This document shows positions 51,701-59,288 of a stretch of DNA of 64,000 nucleotides, in pieces. The translations under genes and the position numbers were made by a program. The notes beneath the pieces were generated by a model. It was not told the origin of the DNA, ran no database searches, and saw only the letters and a program-made list of their open reading frames with translations. How positions within the stretch are numbered: the first letter of the stretch is position 1; each line of letters opens with the position of its first letter. The stretch comes from Acidobacteriota bacterium (lineage in GTDB: Bacteria; Acidobacteriota; Holophagae; Acanthopleuribacterales; Acanthopleuribacteraceae), in the NCBI GenBank assembly GCA_002747255.1, contig PDUC01000026.1:1-64000 (forward strand), read 5' to 3'.

Positions 51701-54700
51701 TTTCAAATGGTGGTTCTGCGCAGACAATTACCATTTCCTACGAAGTGGAAGTGGACAACGTCCTGACAAATCAACGCGGCACCATTTTGACAAACACGGC
51801 AACGTTAACCTACGATGGGCAGTCTGCCAGCACCATCAGCGATACAGCCACCGTTACGGTCATCGAACCCAATCTCGATATGACCAAAACAGTCACCGCT
51901 GGAGCCAGTGGCAGTGATGCGGGTGACACCATTTCATATCAGGTTACAGTGACCAACACCGACATAACGGCAACGGCTTATCAGGTGGATGTAAGTGATA
52001 TTCTTCCCGACGGTCTGCTTGGCGGATCGCCGACGTTCTCAAACATTACATTCGATGATAACGGTGGACAGGTCGTCCTGAATGCTGGCGGTACAGTCAC
52101 CCTTAGCGATGCCTCTATTTCAACCACGACCAACACCAACGATACCCTCTCCTGGGCATTGCTGGATATTCCTCCGAGTGCGACTTTCACCTTTTCTTAC
52201 GATGCCGTTCTCGAGAACGATGTTGTCGCCGGATCCACGTTGACCAACCAGACCAGTGCGGATTACAACAGCCGCTCCGATGGAACGGGTCGCGATAATT
52301 CGGATGATGGTGATGACGACGATGATTCGTTACTCAACAACTACGGAGATGGTGCCAGTGCTGATATTACAGTGGCTTCCAATCTGTCTATTCAGAAAGC
52401 ACTCAATAGTGCCCATGCGGATAACGATTTCTCCATTGGAGATCTGATTACCTTCGATATCCGAGTGGACATGATTGAAGGTGTTCTTCAGAATGTGGTG
52501 GTCACAGATACACTACCGGCATCGCTGACCTTTGTAGGTCCTGCGCGAATCGTTGCCGGACCACACATTTCATACAATGGCACGCCCGACTTGAGCACGA
52601 CGAGTTATGAACTGGGCAATGTCACCAATGCAAGTGACGGCGATGCGACGAACGATTACTTCATCATAGAAGTTGACGCAAGAGTTGCCGATGTCGCTGC
52701 CAACGCGAATGGCACGACGTTGCAGAACTCCGCGTCGGTAACCTCCGACAATGGCAATGCCGGTCCTTCAACGGTAGATGTCGATATCGTGGAACCCAGT
52801 CTTGTGGTGACCAAGGTAGCAGATGATGTAACCCCCTCACTGGGCGACAGTGTTACCTTCACCATCAACGTCAGTCACGATGCCTCCAGTACGGCCGATG
52901 CCTATGATGTTGTCCTGACGGATGCCATCCCTGCGGGTTTGACCTATGTTACCGGCTCCTTTAGCGGTAATGGCAGTGTGGATGAAACCAATCCGGCCAG
53001 CCCCGTATTCACTCTCGGTACCATACAGCTTACCGAGACAAGGCAGTTCTCATTTGACTGTACCGTTGATTTGAACGCCACCGTCGGTCAGGCAATTACC
53101 AACACCATTAGTATGAGTTATGACTCGCAAGCAGGTGATCCTGCCGTAGAGCGTCCCTATACCGGTTCTGCGACTACGGATATCACTCCGGGTACACCCG
53201 CCGTGATCGATGCCCAGAAGACGGTTGCATTGGCTGTGGACAATGGCACGCCTGACCAGGTGGATCCCGGCGATACACTTGAGTACACCGTTACCCTGAC
53301 CAACGGCTCTTCGCCGGTTACAGAGATTGAATTCACAGACGCTATTCCCGTCAATACAACCTATGTAGCGGGAAGTCTGACCATTAGCAGTAATCCCGGT
53401 GGTTTAACGGTAACCACTGATGACAGCGGTGATCCGTTGGTTGTCAACATCGATTCAATGCCTGCTGACGGCGTTCTTGAGCTGACGTTCAGAGTGACCG
53501 TCGACAGTGGTACGCCTGAGGGCACAGTCTTGTCCAACCAGGGCGTTGTAGACAGCAATGAAACGGTTCCAGAGCCCACTGATGAAGACGGCCTGGATGA
53601 AAACGGCGATCAGCCTACCGATGTCACCGTTGGCGGCCCATCTGCGGTAGAAAACAGTCTCTATGTTCAAAAACTGGTTGAATGGATCGATGACACCGAT
53701 TCAAACGGTTATGTCTCTCCGGGCGACACACTCCGCTACCATCTGGTCATTGAAAACATAGGCGATAGTCAGCTGACGAATGTCTCTGTAACCGATACCA
53801 TTCCCGCTGGATTGACGTTTGTTGCAGGAACTGCCACGATACCCAACTCACCTCCCAACAGCATCTCTGTTTCGGGTCAGGCACTTACCATTAGTATTCC
53901 TGCCCTCAATCCTAGTTTGAGAGAAACTCTGGTGGCACAATTCGACGTAACCATCGACAGTTTTGCCGCCGGTGTTACCGAACAGACATTTGTCAACCAG
54001 GCAGATACCGACTCCGATCAAACGGATCCCGGACAATCGGACAGCAACGGGAACCCGGAAGATGGCGATCAACCTACCAGTATCACAGGTTACGACGGTA
54101 CTCCAGGTTCTCCTGAACTGGACGTGGAAAAACGCTGGTCTCTGTTCAACGATGTCGACGGTGATGGACTGGTCGATCCCGGTGATACACTTCTGTACAC
54201 CATTACCATCCAAAATATCAGCGGTGTGGATGCCAACGATGTTCGTCTGACGGATCCCATTCCCGTGAACACGACTCTCGTCAGCGGTACGGTCTTAACC
54301 GATCACGGTGTTGTCGTTTCAGAAAGTCCCATTTCAGTCAACATTGGTACGGTTTCACCGGGCGGTCTGGTAACCGTTACCTTCCAGGTGACTGTTGACG
54401 GATCCACACCAGATGGAACCATCATAGCCAACCAGGCCAACGTAACAGGTGATGACGGCATTGACGAGGACAGTGATGATAACGGCAGCGACGATGACGG
54501 AAACAACCCAACCCTGACACCGGTTGATACAGGTGGCGGAAGTTCTTCAGGTACGCCTGGTGGATTGACAAAAAACCTGACCGCAACCAGTGAAGCGGGA
54601 AGTCCCGGAACAGAGACTTTTATTGGTGAAATTCTAACCTATCAGGTCAGTTTCAACGCGCCGGCGGGAACGCTCAGTGAGTGTTCTCTGGTTGATACCC

Positions 54701-57700
54701 TGCCTGCAGGCCTGAGTTATGTTGCCGGATCTGCCTCGCTGAGCCGAACCTTTGAAACAGGTCTCATCTCAAGCGAGAATCCCGGCGATATCAATAATAC
54801 CGCTGCCGGAACCTTCACTCCGTTAGCCGACGGAACAGAGCTTGAACAAGCCGGTCAGGATCTCATCTTGTTCCTTGGAGATATTACGAACTCCGATAAC
54901 GACAACAACGTCGAGACCTACACCCTGCAACTTCAGGTACAGGTTGATAACATCACAGCCAATCAGGCTGGCACGACGTTGACCAATTCGGCTACGCTGA
55001 ATTATCACAATCACCTGGGACAACCGCACAGTCTCACTCCTGTTGACCACACAACCACAGTGACAGAGGCAAACCTGGCTGTTGCCAAGAATTCCGATCC
55101 CACCATGGTGACCACATCTGGCGGTGATGTAACCTTTACCGTTACCGTAACCAACCCGGGCGGAGTTGCCACTGGCACGGCTTACGATGTTCAAATCACA
55201 GATGTGCTCTCCACTGATTGGAGCTCGCTGACGGTTGACAGCATCACGCCGAGTGCGGGTATTACAGGTGTCAACAATGCCTCCTCCGGAACAACCATTG
55301 ATATTCAAGTGGATGTGTTCCCTGAAGACGAGAGCCTGGTCATTGTGTACACGGCCTCAACTATCACTCCTCCTCCCAGCCTCTCAACACCTCTGACCAA
55401 TACCGCTAACGCGACCTGGACAAGTCTGCCAGGTACCAACGGTACGGGTGGCGCGACAACAGGTCTGCCCGGTGATGCTGATGGTGAGAGAACGGGTCCC
55501 GTCAATGGCGATCCCAACGATTATCAGGCTCAGGACACATCGGATGTGGTTGTGGGTGATACTCAGTTGGTCAAGGATATTGTCCCGCTTCAAACCCGAT
55601 ACGCCATTGGCGATGAGGTAAGCTATCAAGTTCAGTTCAGTCTGCCGCCAACGGCTAATCTGGCAAATGCCAGCTTGACGGATATTCTCGACGAAGGCTT
55701 GACCTACGTGTCAGGAAGCTTGATGGTACAGTACAACGGTGTGACTTCCAGTACAAATCCCACCGAGTTCACTCGAACGGATGATACGCCAAATGCCGGT
55801 CAGGAGACATTGAGTCTGGATCTGGGTGTTCTTGAGAATGCGCAAACCGATACCAGAACACTGGTGTTCACTTATCGCGCGTTGGTTGACAATATTCTGG
55901 TCAACCAGGACGGTGTGAATATCAGCAACAATGCGACGCTCGCCTACGATGATCCGGGTAGTGGCGCTCAAGTGAGTCAGTCTGACACATCGCAGATGAC
56001 CGTTGGAGAACCGCACTTGACTCTGGCGAAGGCCATTACGGGAAGCTACGTCAACCTGAACGCGGGTGATACCGTTACCTTTGAAGTGACCGTAGGCAGC
56101 GATGGCAACCTCACGGCCTATGATGTGGTTGTCTCCGATGTTCTGCCTGCAGGACTTGAAAATATAACCGCGCTTTCTGTGATCTCTTCAAGTGGTGGCG
56201 CGGAAGAACCCACTCTTACCAATAACGCTACAGACTGGACGACAACGCCATTTGATTTACCCGTTGGAGCTACCTTGACCATAGGATTTACAGCTCAAAT
56301 TTCAAATAGCGTGATTCCCGGTCAATCAATCCAGAACACCACCACCGCGACCTATTCAAGTCGTGACGGGGCAGATCCCAATGAGCGTGATGGTTCCACA
56401 GCGGGTTCTCATCAAGATGATGACAGCAGTCTGAACAACTACAATCACGAGGGTTCTTCACCCATTATGACTGTGGGTGACCCTGTCGCAATCGACAAGC
56501 AATTCCACCCCGATGTAACCGATACCACCTACACTATTGGTGACACAGTGGGATACCGATTAACGGTTTCCATCATCGAGGGAACCATTAACGACCTCAT
56601 CGTCGTGGATGTGTTGCCCGATGGCTTGCGCTACGAATCCCTGACCGTCGGCGTGGGTAACGTGGGTATAACACATCAGTACACACCACCTCCAACCGTT
56701 TCAGGTCAGACCATTACCGTCGATCTCGGTCAGGTGGTCAATCCAGACAACGGCGTGACAGATGACGATCTGATTACCATCGATCTTACCGCTGTTGTGG
56801 AAAATGTCGCGGGTAACCAGAATGGTGTGAGCCTGGGCAACAATGCTTCACTGAGCTTCACAGGTCCTTCCGGTACCGTTACACGCGAATACGATGCGGA
56901 TCTCAGTACACCGGGAATTCAACCTCTTGAACTGGAGATTGTTGAACCCGATCTGGAACTCTCTAAATCCGTAACACCTGTTGACGTATGGCCTGGAACG
57001 GCAGTTACCTATACCTTGACGATTAGCCACACTGCTGCCAGTTCTGCCGATGCCTATGATGTCGTAATTACCGATACCCTGCCTGCTGGCGTGACCTTTG
57101 TGACCGGCTCTGCGACTCTAGCTCCTGTGGTCAATGGTCAGGTCCTGACCTTCACCATTTCAGATCTGACCATGGCAGACCATCAATTGGTGATCACCTA
57201 CGAAGGCATGGTGGATGAAAACGCGGCTCTGGGAGTACCTCTGCAGAACACCGCTGTTGCAACCTACACCACGCAGCCTGGAGATCATCCCGATGAGCGG
57301 ACAGGCGCAGATGGTGCGGGTGGATTGAACGACCTGACAACCAATGAGGCTGTCGCTGAAGTGACTCCAGCCCGAGCCGTTGTTTCCGTTGAAAAAGCAG
57401 ATGCACTCTTCCAGGATAACAATGGCGATGGTGTTGCTTCACCGGGCGATGTTCTGGAATACACCATCACTATTGAGAATTCCGGTAACGGTTCCGCAAA
57501 CAACGTGGTCTTTACCGATACGCCTGATCCAAATACCAGTTTGGTTGCGGGAAGTATCACAACGTCCCAGGGAACGGTAACCGGTGGACAAGCCGGAACG
57601 CCTCCTGTGGTAGTTGAAATCGGTGAATTGCTTGAATCGTCAACAGTCACCATCACTTTCCAGGTTGCAATCAACGCGCCGCTGCCTCTTACGGTATCCA

Positions 57701-59031
57701 GTGTTGCCAACCAGGGCATCCTCTCCAGTGATGAAATGGACGATATTCCATCTGATGATCCAGATGATCCAACAGGAGATGATGATGTAACCGTGACGGA
57801 AATTGTTCACGCTGATGTGAGTGTTGTCAAGAGTGACGACATCGATCCCATCGCCCTGAACAATGGTGATGTGACCTATACGATAACCGTCGAAAACAGT
57901 GGTCCATCCAATGCCACTGGAGTCTCTGTAACAGATGTTCTGCCTACAGAGTTGACCTATGTCACTGCGACAACCACGCAGGGAACAGTCAGCTACAACG
58001 GTGGATCTCACGAGGTAACAGTTGATGTTGGTGACTTGACTGTCGGACAGTCTGAAGTAATAACAGTCGTCGTTACTCCGACCCAGGAAGGGACATTCAC
58101 CAACAACGTCACCGTGGACCTGACACAGTACGACTCCAATCCAGGTAACAACACAGCTGATGAAGATACCACTGTTTCACAAGGTATCGATCTCTGGCTG
58201 ACAAAAACCGTGAGCAACAGCAATCCGGACTATCAGGAAACGGTCACTTACACGATTCGACTGACCAACGATGGACCAGGTGTTGCCACAGGTATTGTGG
58301 TAGCAGACACATGGCCATCGGGCTTGATCTTTGTTGGAGCAACCGCCACTTCTGGAAGCTATGACCATTCAACCGGTCTCTGGTCTGTTGCCAGTTTAGC
58401 TGCGGCAGACTATGTGGAACTCGAATTACAAGGTCAAGTGAATGCTTTGGGAACGCAGGTCAATACAGCGGAAGTTGTGGATCACAATGAATTTGATGTG
58501 GACTCAACGCCCGGTAACGGCGATCCCAACGAAGATGACATGGCTTCAGTTGAACTGCAGGTAAACGATGCCGTTGATTTGGCGCTGGTGAAGACCGTAC
58601 AGGCTTCACTGCCCTACGCCGGATCTACCATGTTCTACCAGTTACAGGTTGAGAACCTCGGACCGGCACCTTCATTTGGTACCGTGGTGACCGATTTACT
58701 GCCAAGCGAAGTGACCTACGTATCTTCTTCGGCAACACTGGGCAGTTACGATGTCGGAACAGGTCTCTGGGATATTGGTTACATGGATCCAGGCGATATT
58801 CATACATTGACAATTGAAGTCGTCATTAACCCCGATATTCCTGTAGGCACTGTCATTTACAATCAGGCAAGTGTCAGTTCCGACCTTGTCGATATCAATC
58901 CCGACAACAACGATGACGCCGCACCTGTTGGTACGGTTGCGGGTGTTCCCACTCTGTCTGAGTGGATGCTCATGATCTTCATCTTCGCATTGGGTATCCT
59001 GGCAATCAGGATCCAGCAGCGCAGAGGCTGA
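45727..59031 (+). CDS. Giant DUF11-repeat surface protein with IPTL-type C-terminal sorting signal
   Basis: A 4434-aa secreted protein. It has a signal peptide (residues 1-27, ending FSLGQ), then about 29 tandem beta-sandwich modules of the DUF11/B_ant_repeat and isopeptide-D2 kind. Each module is about 110-180 residues and opens like EPxLxxxK, followed by a GDTVTYTLTVxN strand and a (D/T)xLPAGLTYVxGS strand. Several modules begin with acidic loops resembling calcium-binding repeats (NDVDGDGLVDPGD, QDNNGDGVASPGD, DTDSNGYVSPGD). The C-terminus is VPTLSEW, a hydrophobic helix (MLMIFIFALGILAI) and a basic tail RIQQRRG, the layout of IPTL-CTERM proteins sorted by exosortase-H-type systems; no exosortase is in the window. 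The frame is open from 45652, but ATG 45727 follows GAGGAG and starts the signal peptide. It is likely a long adhesin or S-layer-like stalk. Confidence 0.9.
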   Translation: MCKEFPGKKLISTIFIFIGFSFFSLGQTPQTGNGTPDENFSGEQFCFDITLTNTGDPGYGPYHRLILPPDLQFNSASFLGNGITVSDIGVFGPAPNNHLTDPRTGTEVTGDPGSRLYLLILPMGSIVDGGPSIDINVCATIDVNAEIGTPLPVSVQTVYEFGDTATGTNGPIEGATVVESVTPTLVLFTKTNGRPESELPPGPSFPATYTLTVDVANGKTIDNLVIQDILDAALQFVTVNSAPGCTIEGSPSTTSPGGTLTLERASLTGAVGPDLTITYTVYATDILDETTCDERVVTNDASLNANYDGSAITEVSDQSDMNVEHLPIQKGVSPGSAIPGQTVTFTLNFQVTEYGTCNALVITDTLPDGYTFDAHQSFNLGTITPTVTEAPATGITTVIYDVTAAVGNLSGATTGTITYTATIDQTYNDGTLVLASDALTNSVETSFGLTAGASACSDDSGATVTIEPVEISKEIVNVQSQYHPGEIVTYRLTMTVPSGDTEGIYFEDFFPLPVFNVNSLNLTFGSGDIRYAPTNTVTFAPNDEPDSITINAAENSLRIEWPDIHTTAPQTLAVDVDIAIESDPFADNLFLTNLLQVGSENTIGDQAIGIQPIQIQVRAPSLEMTKGVSDTDNPNSSISPDPAILPVNGNVTNSDAGDTVTFVLTTENTGGAPAYDVIISDAAVDGLTGCSIVSVQDSRGRAIAYRDPSDPNVAPSPPSLPVPTDLSSGILLDEAVDPNREFFIDATLSAVLFNDGGLPSVVDQGDVLEFTTTILNDGGAVTNAIYQITIPVGMTYVAGSLTSSQGTTNDIGAPGLSVDIGALADEQVVTITFRATVDATAGAIDFQGTVNSDQTNPEQTDSNADDNNGDQVTRITVGSAPPAPAGPPVLSSHTILVTYQCSLDSDVEPGQNILNTGSVTWASGSGETPFDPVTEDATIAVSQPGLDKSLTTITPAYAGNLTEAHIGEILTYTVVATIPEGVSNSVQFSDVLDEGLAFVGVVSITASSTDVSTDVGTGFPDVLAGATISPEPAAGTGHQLDRRLELDFGTLTNVNTDNATPETITIVYRARVLNWSGNSRGDTRGNTATWVWDDPNQSGNTLSVSDSAADITIIEPELQVVKSFSPATGDAGDSVTVTLTLSHTADSNADAFDVSLEDVLPAGLTYDSGFSTGGETPTTGPSESSGTISAGWETLAQGATATVSFNVTIGSSVSPAAAIDNQATLEWESLSASDQPLDTPPNNTLGVERTGDTSDPGGTANTYTHNGSATFTINSAAVSKAIQAINPGPAAPNITAGDTVTYRLSVTLPEGTTPDLVLTDVLPAGLVYQNATLDTTGYNGTVALGAVTSDNNTATGETVTIPLGTAVTTGDNITTNNTFFVDVTALVDGSLAVNNGLPTVQNKENSVSLDYTGNTGTITGTASTSFGEPELDVTKTMSPDSGLSAGDEVTVTIVVQNTGTAPAYDIEVTDVINDNSEDLFDATTIAEGTTPAGYTYSYSNPTVTYTAAANTPLAVGNSVTFTFTGTVRSDVVTGSSFDNTATAVGDSQDGTVTGERTDTDSGTDTVSTTAVTTGKTLIGSSESWTSDTAPIEAAIGEVLTYQAVFEIPEGVTQDGSISGNAIITDTLPAGFQFVTGTATIQAVVSTTMTGANYGNLPLSETSIIPNVNGQVLEFNLGDITNSDNDADVETLVLKYDVLVLNNADNNRTNEKTNTVSLNYLNTDNNPQSITDTVSLNIAEPDLSLSKSAVPATVTGGATVTFTVVYTNNAGTNVTRAWEPVITDTLPARFVAPFTVTSATHSMHGDVLTCATFTGNTLTVDPSSCLAANNYLAPDENITVVYTAQVDPAIGFEESETNTANGTATSLPGTNGTGDATPGAAGDADGERTGSGTGVNDLNATDTATVTAGAPTLSKTGDTNLPILGTATMTITVGVPVGTTTNFVVTDDLPAGLSYTGATITIDTPASNFTASNSPSTTPGAGTDPLIFDFGTVSNGGSAQTITISYEVEVDNVLTNQRGTILTNTATLTYDGQSASTISDTATVTVIEPNLDMTKTVTAGASGSDAGDTISYQVTVTNTDITATAYQVDVSDILPDGLLGGSPTFSNITFDDNGGQVVLNAGGTVTLSDASISTTTNTNDTLSWALLDIPPSATFTFSYDAVLENDVVAGSTLTNQTSADYNSRSDGTGRDNSDDGDDDDDSLLNNYGDGASADITVASNLSIQKALNSAHADNDFSIGDLITFDIRVDMIEGVLQNVVVTDTLPASLTFVGPARIVAGPHISYNGTPDLSTTSYELGNVTNASDGDATNDYFIIEVDARVADVAANANGTTLQNSASVTSDNGNAGPSTVDVDIVEPSLVVTKVADDVTPSLGDSVTFTINVSHDASSTADAYDVVLTDAIPAGLTYVTGSFSGNGSVDETNPASPVFTLGTIQLTETRQFSFDCTVDLNATVGQAITNTISMSYDSQAGDPAVERPYTGSATTDITPGTPAVIDAQKTVALAVDNGTPDQVDPGDTLEYTVTLTNGSSPVTEIEFTDAIPVNTTYVAGSLTISSNPGGLTVTTDDSGDPLVVNIDSMPADGVLELTFRVTVDSGTPEGTVLSNQGVVDSNETVPEPTDEDGLDENGDQPTDVTVGGPSAVENSLYVQKLVEWIDDTDSNGYVSPGDTLRYHLVIENIGDSQLTNVSVTDTIPAGLTFVAGTATIPNSPPNSISVSGQALTISIPALNPSLRETLVAQFDVTIDSFAAGVTEQTFVNQADTDSDQTDPGQSDSNGNPEDGDQPTSITGYDGTPGSPELDVEKRWSLFNDVDGDGLVDPGDTLLYTITIQNISGVDANDVRLTDPIPVNTTLVSGTVLTDHGVVVSESPISVNIGTVSPGGLVTVTFQVTVDGSTPDGTIIANQANVTGDDGIDEDSDDNGSDDDGNNPTLTPVDTGGGSSSGTPGGLTKNLTATSEAGSPGTETFIGEILTYQVSFNAPAGTLSECSLVDTLPAGLSYVAGSASLSRTFETGLISSENPGDINNTAAGTFTPLADGTELEQAGQDLILFLGDITNSDNDNNVETYTLQLQVQVDNITANQAGTTLTNSATLNYHNHLGQPHSLTPVDHTTTVTEANLAVAKNSDPTMVTTSGGDVTFTVTVTNPGGVATGTAYDVQITDVLSTDWSSLTVDSITPSAGITGVNNASSGTTIDIQVDVFPEDESLVIVYTASTITPPPSLSTPLTNTANATWTSLPGTNGTGGATTGLPGDADGERTGPVNGDPNDYQAQDTSDVVVGDTQLVKDIVPLQTRYAIGDEVSYQVQFSLPPTANLANASLTDILDEGLTYVSGSLMVQYNGVTSSTNPTEFTRTDDTPNAGQETLSLDLGVLENAQTDTRTLVFTYRALVDNILVNQDGVNISNNATLAYDDPGSGAQVSQSDTSQMTVGEPHLTLAKAITGSYVNLNAGDTVTFEVTVGSDGNLTAYDVVVSDVLPAGLENITALSVISSSGGAEEPTLTNNATDWTTTPFDLPVGATLTIGFTAQISNSVIPGQSIQNTTTATYSSRDGADPNERDGSTAGSHQDDDSSLNNYNHEGSSPIMTVGDPVAIDKQFHPDVTDTTYTIGDTVGYRLTVSIIEGTINDLIVVDVLPDGLRYESLTVGVGNVGITHQYTPPPTVSGQTITVDLGQVVNPDNGVTDDDLITIDLTAVVENVAGNQNGVSLGNNASLSFTGPSGTVTREYDADLSTPGIQPLELEIVEPDLELSKSVTPVDVWPGTAVTYTLTISHTAASSADAYDVVITDTLPAGVTFVTGSATLAPVVNGQVLTFTISDLTMADHQLVITYEGMVDENAALGVPLQNTAVATYTTQPGDHPDERTGADGAGGLNDLTTNEAVAEVTPARAVVSVEKADALFQDNNGDGVASPGDVLEYTITIENSGNGSANNVVFTDTPDPNTSLVAGSITTSQGTVTGGQAGTPPVVVEIGELLESSTVTITFQVAINAPLPLTVSSVANQGILSSDEMDDIPSDDPDDPTGDDDVTVTEIVHADVSVVKSDDIDPIALNNGDVTYTITVENSGPSNATGVSVTDVLPTELTYVTATTTQGTVSYNGGSHEVTVDVGDLTVGQSEVITVVVTPTQEGTFTNNVTVDLTQYDSNPGNNTADEDTTVSQGIDLWLTKTVSNSNPDYQETVTYTIRLTNDGPGVATGIVVADTWPSGLIFVGATATSGSYDHSTGLWSVASLAAADYVELELQGQVNALGTQVNTAEVVDHNEFDVDSTPGNGDPNEDDMASVELQVNDAVDLALVKTVQASLPYAGSTMFYQLQVENLGPAPSFGTVVTDLLPSEVTYVSSSATLGSYDVGTGLWDIGYMDPGDIHTLTIEVVINPDIPVGTVIYNQASVSSDLVDINPDNNDDAAPVGTVAGVPTLSEWMLMIFIFALGILAIRIQQRRG

Positions 59032-59038
59032 TGAAAGG

Positions 59039-59064
59039 GGAAGGGAGGCTGCAGCCTCCCTTCC
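59039..59064. repeat. 26-bp perfect palindrome after the giant gene
   Basis: GGAAGGGAGGCTG is followed immediately by its exact reverse complement CAGCCTCCCTTCC, centred on CTGCAG. It lies 8 bp past the stop. As RNA it would fold as a near-loopless hairpin and could protect the 3' end or work with the terminator below. Confidence 0.75.
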
Positions 59065-59100
59065 TTAAACAGACCAATCGTTTATTATATTGTTTCAAAG

Positions 59101-59134
59101 AAAAAAGAGATGGCAAGGTTGCCATCTCTTTTTT
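59101..59134. terminator. Bidirectional intrinsic terminator
   Basis: AAAAAAGAGATGGCAA (59101-59116) pairs perfectly with TTGCCATCTCTTTTTT (59119-59134), the effective hairpin being GAGATGGC with GCCATCTC and a 6-base loop. It is flanked by an A-run on one side and a T-run on the other, so it works in both directions. Confidence 0.88.
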
Positions 59135-59288
59135 TTGACTATTTCAATGGTTACCGCGCTGATCCTCGAGGCCGCCTCAGCGTCCGCTCTAACTTCAACT
59201 GCCGGATTCGGGATAAAACCAACTCTACTCTTCTGCATTTCCAGTCTCTGAGTTAGAATAGGCGCTTGATTTGTAACTGGAGTGGGAA

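Noticed and set aside
53848-55308. Several antisense frames of 100-160 codons inside the giant gene
   Set aside because: Produced by the biased codon use of the repeat modules on the opposite strand.
45727-59031. Periodic similarity that could be mistaken for a DNA repeat array
   Set aside because: The periodicity is at protein level; the DNA units are divergent and of unequal length.
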